A stretch of DNA of 64,000 nucleotides, taken from the NCBI RefSeq assembly GCF_014200435.1, contig NZ_JACHBR010000003.1, forward strand, positions 124,001 through 188,000, read 5' to 3'. The notes beneath the pieces were generated by a model. The model was not told the origin of the DNA. It searched no databases and saw nothing but the letters and a program-made list of their open reading frames with translations. This DNA comes from Sphaerisporangium krabiense (lineage in GTDB: Bacteria > Actinomycetota > Actinomycetes > Streptosporangiales > Streptosporangiaceae). This document shows, piece by piece, positions 58,283 to 64,000 of the stretch. Positions within the stretch are counted from its first letter, which is position 1. Each line of letters starts with the position of its first letter. Position numbers and translations under genes: made by a program.

Positions 58283-59765
58283 CACCGCCCCTCCCCCCAC
58301 CTGCGACCGCCTCCGCCTCCACCTCTGCGGCTGTTCGCGTGCCCGGCCCCGCACCCGAATGTGCGTCCCTGCCCGCCCCCACCTCCACGCCGGCCCACGC
58401 ACCCGTCCTCGCACCCGAGGGTCCGCCCGTCTCCGCCCCCACCTCCACGCCGGCCCGCGCACCCGTCTTTGCACCCGAGGGTCCGCCCGTCTCCACCCCT
58501 ACCTCCGCGCCGGCCCGCGCACCCGTCCTCGCGGCCGAGGGTGTGTCCGGCCCCGCGCTCAGCTTCGTGGCGGGCTTTGCGGGCATCGCCGTGCCGGCGG
58601 CCGGGGTGACTTCCATGGCCGCCGGCACGGGGAGCCGGGCCTGCACGCGGAAGCCGCCCTCAGGTCGTGGGGCCGCGGTGAGGTGGCCGTTCAGGAGGGC
58701 TACTCGCTCGCGCATGCCGACGAGGCCGAATCCAATGGCGTGTCCGTCGCGTCCGCCGCCGCCACGGCCGTCGTCGAGGACCTCGATGGTGAGCTCGTCC
58801 TCGCCGAGATCGACGGTCACCCGGGCGTCGCGGGCGCCGGAATGGCGTACGACGTTGGTCAGGGACTCCTGGACGATGCGGAACGCGGCCAGCTCGACGT
58901 CCGGGGGAAGCGCGCGCCGCCGCCCGTGCCACACCACCCGCACGCGGACCCCGGCCTCGGTGGTGGCCGCGGCCAGCCGCTCGAGGTCGCCCAGCCCGGG
59001 CGCGGGCTCCCCCGGCCCGCTGCCCAGGTCGCCGTGCCGCAGCGCCACCAGCGTGCGCCGCAGCCCCGCCAGGGTCTCGCGGCTGGTGGCCTCGATGGTC
59101 ATGAGCGCGTTGCGCGCCTCGCCGGGCTGGGTGTTCATGACCCGGCTGCCCACCCCGGCCTGGATGGCGATGAGGCCGATGCTGTGGGCGATCATGTCGT
59201 GCAGCTCGCGGGCGATGCGCAGCCGCTCGGCGGTCACCGCCTGCGCCGTGGCCCGCTCGCGCAGCGCCGTGGCGTGCTCACGCCGCTCGCGCACCGAGTG
59301 GCCGGCCATCCAGCTCGTGGCCACCCCCAGGACCAGCAGCGCGACGGTCGAGGTGAAGACGCCCCCGCCGTTGGTGAAGAAGAGGGCGCAGGCGATCTGC
59401 GCGCCCAGCGCCATCAGCGCCCCGCACACCGCGACCGGGCGCCTCCGGGTGGCCGCGATGTACGCGACGGCGGCGTCCCCCGCCGCGACCAGCGGATAGG
59501 TGATCAGCCAGGAGTGGGCGGTCGTCGCCACGATGAGCGTCCCGGCCAGGATGATCGCCAGGGCGGGCAGTGGCCTGCGCCGCAGCAGCCAGACCGGCAT
59601 CGCCGTGACCAGCAGCGTGAGCAGCAGGCTCAGCGCCAGCGGGTCGCGGGGCCAGCTCCTCGACTCGGCGGCGACCACCACGAGGAACACCAGCGCCCCG
59701 CACCAGGCCGGCGCCGAGCGCACCACCTTCCGGGGGCGCGAGAGGGCGAGCGGTGCGGCGGACAT
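58260..59765 (-). CDS. HisKA_3 sensor histidine kinase with repetitive C-terminal tail
   Basis: This 501-residue kinase of the DesK/NarX type starts with about five membrane helices (~20-155, e.g. 'GGVFTSTVALLVLGVATSWMAG') with little extracytoplasmic sequence. The H-box is 'ERLRIARELHDMIAHSIGLIA' with the phospho-histidine near residue 193. The ATPase domain has 'VQESLTNVVRHSGA' (N-box), 'VLDDGRGGG' and 'GFGLVGMRERVALLNG'. After ~385 a low-complexity tail of over 110 residues follows, with 20-residue repeats such as 'GARAGVEVGAETGGPSGA'. The tail is encoded by a 60-bp minisatellite. Confidence 0.9.
   Translation of the reverse strand: MSAAPLALSRPRKVVRSAPAWCGALVFLVVVAAESRSWPRDPLALSLLLTLLVTAMPVWLLRRRPLPALAIILAGTLIVATTAHSWLITYPLVAAGDAAVAYIAATRRRPVAVCGALMALGAQIACALFFTNGGGVFTSTVALLVLGVATSWMAGHSVRERREHATALRERATAQAVTAERLRIARELHDMIAHSIGLIAIQAGVGSRVMNTQPGEARNALMTIEATSRETLAGLRRTLVALRHGDLGSGPGEPAPGLGDLERLAAATTEAGVRVRVVWHGRRRALPPDVELAAFRIVQESLTNVVRHSGARDARVTVDLGEDELTIEVLDDGRGGGGRDGHAIGFGLVGMRERVALLNGHLTAAPRPEGGFRVQARLPVPAAMEVTPAAGTAMPAKPATKLSAGPDTPSAARTGARAGAEVGVETGGPSGAKTGARAGVEVGAETGGPSGARTGAWAGVEVGAGRDAHSGAGPGTRTAAEVEAEAVAGGGRGGDGSGRVG
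58321..58560. repeat. 60-bp tandem repeat, four copies, inside the kinase gene
   Basis: Four head-to-tail units of exactly 60 bases start at 58321, 58381, 58441 and 58501. Units two and three differ at only four positions; the outer units are more diverged. As 60 is a multiple of three, copy changes would keep the kinase frame and alter the tail by 20 residues per unit. Recent expansion by slippage or unequal exchange is likely. Confidence 0.85.
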
Positions 59766-60018
59766 GCGTCGATCGTAGCCAGCGCCCGCACGGCCGGGCA
59801 TCGGCCCGCGGACGTACTCCCGTGGGTGACCTGGGCCCGCGTGGAAGTGGCCGGCGGTCCGATGCCGCCTCACCCCGCGACCCGCCACGGTTACCCCGTG
59901 ATCCGAACACCACCCCGGCCGTCCCCTCACGACCATCCCCTCGCGAGCAGCGGGTTCAGGGCTCCGTCCGTCCTCTCCCCCGTGACCGTCGTCCCGGCGC
60001 CATCCACGGGGGGACGCG

Positions 60019-61173
60019 ATGGGTGACCTCGTCAGCCGGATCAGCGCGCGGACGCCGCCCGGCCGCGACCGCGCCGCCGACGCCCTGCGCGCGCTGGCCA
60101 TCCTCGGTGTGGTGCTCGGCCACTGGCTCGTCACGGCCCTGGTCGCCGACAGCGGGACCCTGCGGACTACCAGCCCGCTCAAGTACATGCCCGGCCTGGC
60201 CGCCGCGTCGTGGCTGCTGCAGACCATGGCGGTGTTCTTCCTGGTCGGCGGGCAGATGGCCGCCCAGAGTCACGCCCGTGCCCGGGCCGAGGGCATCAGG
60301 TACGGGCGGTGGCTGCGCGTCCGCACGGCGCGGCTGGCACGGCCGGTGGTGGCCGTGGCCGCGGTGTGGAGCGTGGTGGTGTCCGGCTCGCTGGCCGCGG
60401 GGGCCGACCCCGACACCGTGCGGGCGCTGGCCAAGCTGGTCTGGGGGCCGCTGTGGTTCCTGCCGGTGTTCGCGGCGCTGACGGCGGTCACTCCACTGGC
60501 CGCCCGGCTGCACCCGGCGTGGCCGCTGGCCGTCGTCGCGCTCACCGACCTGGTCAGGTTCGGCCTCGGCGGCCCCGCCTGGCCCGCGTGGGCGAACGTG
60601 ATGGCCGGCTGGATGGTCCCGTACTGCCTCGGCGCGGCCTGGGCACGCGGCCGGTCGCGCGGTCGCGCGACCGGGTGGGGGCTGCTGGCGGGCGGGGCCG
60701 CCGCGACCGCCGTGCTCGTGGTGTGGGGCGGCTACCCGGCCGCCATGGTCGGCGTGCCGGGGGCGGCCGTCTCCAACCAGGCCCCGCCCACGTTGGCGGC
60801 CGTCGCCTTCGGCCTGGCCCAGTGCGGGGCGGCCTCGCTGCTGCTCGGCCCGCTGCGGCGGCTGCTGGGACGGAGTCCCGCCGCGTGGGCGGCCGTGGCG
60901 CTGCTCAACCTGTCCGCGATGACGGTGTTCCTGTGGCACCAGACCGCCATGATCGCCGTCACCGCGCTGGGCATGCTGAGCGGCGCCGCGCTGCCCGGCC
61001 TGCACACCGTGCCCGACTCGCCCGCCTGGGTGCTCGCCCGTCTGGCCTGGCACCCGGCGTTCGCCCTGGCCTTGCTGGTGTGCTGGGCCGCCTTCCGTCT
61101 CTTCGACCGCCCCCGCGCCGCCACCTCGCCCGCCCGGACACCTCTCACCCCGAGCTCCCCGTCGGAGGCCTGA
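60019..61173 (+). CDS. Acyltransferase 3 family membrane protein
   Basis: This 384-residue integral membrane acyltransferase has ten or so helices. 'RDRAADALRALAILGVVLGHWLV' carries the conserved R..A-x-x-x-V-x-x-H pattern of the acyltransferase 3 family near residue 40. Then come 'VFFLVGGQMAAQSHARARAEG' and 'VWGPLWFLPVFAALTAVTPLA'; the C-terminus is proline- and serine-rich. Such enzymes O-acylate cell-surface sugars, antibiotics or lipids. It is divergent from the two-component system. The 253-base gap between them shows no clear operator. Confidence 0.88.
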   Translation: MGDLVSRISARTPPGRDRAADALRALAILGVVLGHWLVTALVADSGTLRTTSPLKYMPGLAAASWLLQTMAVFFLVGGQMAAQSHARARAEGIRYGRWLRVRTARLARPVVAVAAVWSVVVSGSLAAGADPDTVRALAKLVWGPLWFLPVFAALTAVTPLAARLHPAWPLAVVALTDLVRFGLGGPAWPAWANVMAGWMVPYCLGAAWARGRSRGRATGWGLLAGGAAATAVLVVWGGYPAAMVGVPGAAVSNQAPPTLAAVAFGLAQCGAASLLLGPLRRLLGRSPAAWAAVALLNLSAMTVFLWHQTAMIAVTALGMLSGAALPGLHTVPDSPAWVLARLAWHPAFALALLVCWAAFRLFDRPRAATSPARTPLTPSSPSEA

Positions 61174-61223
61174 GTCCGGCGGCGAGACCGGCCCTTCGCG
61201 CCGCCGGGACCATGCGCCACGGC

Positions 61224-61412
61224 TCAGTCGTCCAGGTGGATGGCCTGGACGGGGCAGGCGCGGGCGGCCTCCTCGATGGACGGCGCGAGCGCGTCGTCCG
61301 GCGCGGCGTCGTACATCAGTTCGTCGTCGTCGTTGAGCGCGAACACCTCCGGGGCGGCGAACACGCACTGGGCGTGGATCTGGCACAGGGTCATGTCGAC
61401 ACGGACGCGCAT
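61224..61412 (-). CDS. [3Fe-4S]/[4Fe-4S] ferredoxin
   Basis: This 62-residue electron carrier of the type that serves P450s and other oxygenases in actinomycetes has Cys in 'CQIHAQC' near residue 10-16 and 'CPVQAI' near 53. That is the three-cysteine pattern of 3Fe-4S ferredoxins, the middle position of the first motif being non-cysteine. A GAGGGAG ribosome site is clear. It is the last gene of a three-gene operon after the PNPOx-like gene, 23 bases away, and may supply electrons to that enzyme. Confidence 0.9.
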   Translation of the reverse strand: MRVRVDMTLCQIHAQCVFAAPEVFALNDDDELMYDAAPDDALAPSIEEAARACPVQAIHLDD

Positions 61413-61435
61413 GGCTCCCTCGTCTCCGGGCGTGT

Positions 61436-62320
61436 TCAGGCGGGGTTGAAGCGGGAGTAGCCGCCGAAGGACCAGCGCTGGGGGACGCCGCCGGCGATCT
61501 CGACGGCCTTGTCGACGTCGAAGTCCACCAGTCGCTGGGCGCCGGGGACCGCGGCCGCCCGCTCGGGGTCCCAGTCGACGCGGGCGCGGCCGGTGAGCTG
61601 CAGGGTGCGGCCGTTGTCCCAGTCCAGGAACAGCAGCCCGCAGCGCGGGTCGACCTCCAGGTTGCCCAGCGTCATGTACATGGAGTTGCCGGCGTAGTCG
61701 GGCCAGGTCAGCCGGGCGCGGCCGGTCACCGTGACGAAGCCGGGGTTGCCGCCGCGGTGGGATGCGTCGGCGCCGAGCCCGGCCGCGTAGGTGCCGACGA
61801 AGAAGGTGTCGGCCGCGGCGATCCACCGCCGTTGGGCGTCGGTCAGGTCGCCGGTGACGGCCGCGGTCCTGTCAGGCGCGGGCGCGTCCTCGGCGGGGGT
61901 GCGGGTCTGGATGTACTTGGGGCAGTTGGCGTACACCTGGTCGGTGCGGACGACCAGGGCGTCGCCGTGCCGGTGTGCCCGGCCGTTGACGCGCATCCGC
62001 CTGCGGGTGGCGGGCTCGATCACGATCATGCCGACCTGCCGTTCGGTGTCGAAGCGGCCCGCCAGCGGGTCGCCGGGGCCGGGCAGCCGGTCGGCCAGGA
62101 CGGTGCGCTCGTCGGGGGCGGTGATGAACCCGGGCGGACCGGTCAGCGCGCCGGCCCACACCGCGCCGGTCTCGTCGGGGGCCGCGATCACGGCCAGCCG
62201 CTGCGCGCCGAGGAACTCGGCGGCGACCGGCGGGATGGTCGCGCCGACGCCGGCCGATCCGAGGCCGGCGGCCGTCACGCCGGCGCGGCGCTGGACCGCT
62301 TGTTCGCCGTGGTGGAGCAT
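61436..62320 (-). CDS. Pyridoxamine 5'-phosphate oxidase-like flavoprotein
   Basis: This 294-residue protein has two split-barrel parts of the PNPOx-like fold. The first contains 'AEFLGAQRLAVIAAPDETGAVWAGALTG' and 'VGMIVIEPATRRRMRVNG'. The second contains 'FFVGTYAAGLGADASHRGGNPGFV' and 'GNSMYMTLGNLEVDPRCGLLFLDW'. Family members bind FMN or F420; 'SHRGGNPGFV' is typical of a group of redox enzymes often linked to ferredoxins. It lies between a VOC gene and a ferredoxin gene in one operon. Substrate is unknown. Confidence 0.88.
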   Translation of the reverse strand: MLHHGEQAVQRRAGVTAAGLGSAGVGATIPPVAAEFLGAQRLAVIAAPDETGAVWAGALTGPPGFITAPDERTVLADRLPGPGDPLAGRFDTERQVGMIVIEPATRRRMRVNGRAHRHGDALVVRTDQVYANCPKYIQTRTPAEDAPAPDRTAAVTGDLTDAQRRWIAAADTFFVGTYAAGLGADASHRGGNPGFVTVTGRARLTWPDYAGNSMYMTLGNLEVDPRCGLLFLDWDNGRTLQLTGRARVDWDPERAAAVPGAQRLVDFDVDKAVEIAGGVPQRWSFGGYSRFNPA

Positions 62321-62399
62321 GGGCGGATCCCTTCTCGTCGCCTGCCCGGACCGGCGGCACGCGGTCCGGGCGCACGTGCGTTCCGTTCGGAGGGAGCCG

Positions 62400-62852
62400 T
62401 CAGAAGAAGCCGCAGGTGGGCGCGTCCTTGACGGGCGCGGGCGCGATGTCGGCGCCGGTGGGGGCGTAGATCTCCAGGCGGATGCCGTCGGGGTCGGTGA
62501 AGAAGACGCCGCCCGAGGAGGCGCCTTCGCCGTGCGGGACGATGCCGTCGTGCAGGGGCTGCACCCCGAGGTCGCGCAGGGCGGCCTCGGCGCGGCGGAC
62601 GGCCTCGATGTCGGGCACCTGGAACGCCAGGTGGTGCAGTCCGGGGCGGTCGGCGGCGAACGCGCCGCCGCTCTGCTGCCACAGGGTGACCAGCAGGCTG
62701 CCGTCCCGGCCGAGGAAGGCGAACCTGCGGTCGCCGTCGGCGCGCTCCGCGAGGAGCTCGAAGTCGAAGACCCGGCGGTAGAAGGCGGTGGAACGGCCGA
62801 GGTCGGTCACGTTGAGGCCGACGTGCCCGGTCCGCAGGGCGGGTGTGCTCAT
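62400..62852 (-). CDS. VOC-family (glyoxalase/dioxygenase-like) protein
   Basis: This 150-residue protein has a complete VOC domain: 'TGHVGLNVTDLGRSTAFYRRVF' with the first His ligand, 'GLHHLAFQVPDIEAVRRAEAAL' with the second, and 'GVFFTDPDGIRLEIYAP' with the Glu ligand. Metal ligands are intact, so it may be an active dioxygenase or lyase. It is the first gene of the operon with PNPOx and ferredoxin. GGGGGATCCC before the ATG provides the ribosome site. Promoter and operators lie in the gap to the CGNR gene. Confidence 0.9.
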   Translation of the reverse strand: MSTPALRTGHVGLNVTDLGRSTAFYRRVFDFELLAERADGDRRFAFLGRDGSLLVTLWQQSGGAFAADRPGLHHLAFQVPDIEAVRRAEAALRDLGVQPLHDGIVPHGEGASSGGVFFTDPDGIRLEIYAPTGADIAPAPVKDAPTCGFF

Positions 62853-62932
62853 GGGATCCCCCGATATGGACGCGCGTGGACGTGTGAGCGGGCCCTTCGG
62901 CGGACAAGGGCGCTCACCAGGGACGACACCAT

Positions 62933-63014
62933 TTCTAATGGTTGGACGGCCCTGCTGCCATTAGAATATGCCGTGCGGCTTCTAACGGTGTCAACCGGGC
63001 GGTAGCGTTAGAAG
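62933..63014. promoter_or_regulatory. Divergent promoter with four CGNR half-sites
   Basis: TTCTAATGG (62933-62941) pairs with CCATTAGAA (62958-62966), and CTTCTAACG (62979-62987) pairs with CGTTAGAAG (63006-63014). These are two 9-bp perfect inverted repeats of one motif, TTCTAAYGG. On the minus strand TTGACA (62994-62989) and CATATT (62970-62965) with an 18-base spacer form a strong promoter for the VOC-PNPOx-ferredoxin operon. Operator half-sites overlap the -10 and the spacer. The last half-site abuts the CGNR start, so both directions are probably repressed. Confidence 0.7.
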
Positions 63015-63015
63015 C

Positions 63016-63618
63016 GTGGACGTCGCGAACCTTGAGGGCGGCGGCGCGCCCATCCTCGGCGAGCCGCCGCCCATCGAACTGGGCAACACCGCCTACGCGG
63101 TCAGGGGCCGTCCCCAGGACGGCCTGGAAACCGTCGAACACCTGGCCGCGTGGCTGCGCGACGTGCGCCCGCGCCTGGCCGTCGCGCTCACCGACGCCGA
63201 CCTGGGGGGCGTGACCGGCGACGACCTGCGCGCCGCCCGGGAGATCCGGGAAGCCGTCCGCGCCCTGGCCGCCGCGGCCATCGCGGGCCGCGACGCCGAC
63301 CCCGGCGCGGTCGCCACCCTCAACCGGCACGCCCGCCTGACCCCGCGGTGGCGCGAGCTGCGCACCGCCCCCGAGCCGCACGCGACGGTGTGCGCGGCGG
63401 GACGCCCGGTCTCGGCGGTCCTCGCCGCCATGGCCGAGGAGGCCGTGGACCTGTTCGCCGGAGCGGCGCGTCACGAACTGCGCGCCTGCCACGGCCCCGG
63501 CTGCGTGCTCTACTTCCGCTGCGAGACCGGGCGGCGGGAATGGTGCTCGGCCGGCTGCGGCAACCGGGCCAGGGCCGCCCGCCACTACGCCAAGGCCCGC
63601 CAGGACCCCGCGACCTGA
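63016..63618 (+). CDS. CGNR zinc-finger (ABATE-domain) regulator
   Basis: This 200-residue transcription factor has an N-terminal ABATE domain (~15-140), which begins 'ELGNTAYAVRGRPQDGLETVEHLAAWL' and is a proposed stress-ligand sensor. The C-terminal CGNR zinc finger has 'CHGPGCVLYFRC' and 'REWCSAGCGNRARAARHYAK' (~155-192), with the four cysteines present. GTG start directly next to an operator half-site implies a leaderless transcript and autoregulation. Divergent from the VOC-PNPOx-ferredoxin operon, its likely target. Confidence 0.9.
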   Translation: MDVANLEGGGAPILGEPPPIELGNTAYAVRGRPQDGLETVEHLAAWLRDVRPRLAVALTDADLGGVTGDDLRAAREIREAVRALAAAAIAGRDADPGAVATLNRHARLTPRWRELRTAPEPHATVCAAGRPVSAVLAAMAEEAVDLFAGAARHELRACHGPGCVLYFRCETGRREWCSAGCGNRARAARHYAKARQDPAT

Positions 63619-63729
63619 GCGCACCCGACCCCTTCCTCCGCGCACCGGCGTCCATCGCGGAAACGACCATGAACGGCGCTCGAACGGTCGTCGAAATCGA
63701 GGGCCGCGCCGTATTCGGGCGCCCCTGAA

Positions 63730-63790
63730 GGAAACGGACCCCATAACCACCCCTATCGTTCCGGGGGTCTTTATGGGGTCCGCTATTTCC
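63730..63790. terminator. Long stem-loop after the CGNR gene
   Basis: CGGACCCCATAA (63735-63746) and TTATGGGGTCCG (63771-63782) form a 12-bp perfect stem. It can be extended outward by GGAAA/TTTCC with a 3-base bulge and inward by an ACCCC/GGGGT hairpin. It is placed 112 bases after the CGNR stop and 120 bases before the next gene. A strong terminator is likely, though no U-tract follows. Confidence 0.55.
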
Positions 63791-63908
63791 CGGCACGGGG
63801 CGGCGGTAGCGTGCCCACTGGCAGCTCGATTCGACGCACGGGAACGACGCGACCCCGGTCGAGTCCTCCGGTTCTCACCGGCCGTGCCGGAAAGGACAGA
63901 GAAGCAGG

Positions 63909-64000
63909 GTGACGCGCGCCGGCCGTACTCGCAGGGTCGTCATTGTCGGGGCGGGCCTGGCAGGTACCGCCACCGCGATCCGTCTTCTTCGTTTCGCCAG
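63909..64000 (+). CDS. FAD/NAD(P)-binding oxidoreductase, N-terminal part
   Basis: A GTG at 63909 begins a frame that runs off the window. The ~30 visible residues include 'RRVVIVGAGLAGTATAIRLL', a perfect G-x-G-x-x-G dinucleotide-binding motif near residue 14. A purine-rich GAAAGGACAGAGAAGCAGG upstream may hold the ribosome site. The protein is a flavin- or NAD(P)-dependent oxidoreductase; subfamily cannot be told. Confidence 0.7.
   Translation, partial: MTRAGRTRRVVIVGAGLAGTATAIRLLRFA

Noticed and set aside
1-64000. tRNA or rRNA genes
   Set aside because: No T-loop GGTTCGAATCC-like sequences in cloverleaf context and no rRNA-like blocks were seen on either strand by eye; a tRNAscan run would settle this.

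Overview
The window is very GC-rich (roughly 70% or more), uses many GTG starts, has short gene gaps and translationally coupled ATGA/GTGA overlaps, and carries actinobacterial families (Rv2578c-type radical SAM protein, MmyB-like regulators, ECF41 and ECF42 sigma factors, DUF1048 next to PadR, CGNR regulator, phosphoketolase). It is a chromosomal segment of a high-GC actinomycete. Streptosporangiales is my best guess, but that placement is inference. I found no rRNA or tRNA genes, CRISPR array, phage module or intact insertion sequence.

Layout. 1-11.7 kb: end of a CPA2 cation/proton antiporter, a ferritin-like protein, phosphoketolase, a three-gene NodI/NodJ-type ABC exporter, a GlxA-type regulator, an SMR efflux protein, the radical SAM protein and an MFS transporter. 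11.7-18.7 kb: an HxlR regulator, then a divergent module of a giant TPR-CHAT protease-like protein facing a membrane protein and a small CBS/zinc-ribbon-like protein. 18.7-32.1 kb: L,D-transpeptidase, RecD2 helicase, class C serine hydrolase, ECF42 sigma factor, DUF4267 protein, prolyl aminopeptidase with MarR, a nitroreductase-hemerythrin fusion, a methyltransferase and a fluoride-export operon (crcB-DUF190-crcB) behind a structured leader. 32.2-42.1 kb: a decay zone in which truncated genes (dienelactone hydrolase, SDR, MmyB-like, IS5-type transposase, GbsR/MarR-like, serine hydrolase) lie between intact ones (TetR/TetX-like pair, MerR-methyltransferase fusion, NUDIX, VOC, ECF41 sigma with its carboxymuconolactone decarboxylase-like target). 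42.1-54.9 kb: CDGSH protein, glycosyltransferase and heme-oxygenase-like enzyme; a PadR-DUF1048-DrrAB cassette ending in a frameshifted P450; a MerR-PP2C fusion with an MFS exporter; a double-MerR regulator with an ABC exporter. 55-64 kb: a UvrA-like ABC protein, a two-component system whose kinase tail is a 60-bp minisatellite, an acyltransferase, and a VOC-PNPOx-ferredoxin operon divergent from a CGNR regulator.

How the genes work together. Most of the window is regulator-plus-effector pairs for stress and export: HxlR/MFS, MarR/aminopeptidase, TetR/monooxygenase, PadR/ABC, MerR/MFS, MerR/ABC, CGNR/oxidoreductase and ECF41/CMD. In nearly every pair the intergenic region carries a readable inverted or direct repeat. 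At least ten genes are broken by deletions, a frameshift or a nonsense codon, so the segment is being eroded by deletion, with little sign of recent insertion.

The two most promising candidates for something undescribed are the crcB leader RNA (30753-30899) and the divergent TPR-CHAT module (12311-18648). In the leader, one 8-nt strand can pair either with a far 5' partner or with the sequence that contains the ribosome-binding site.
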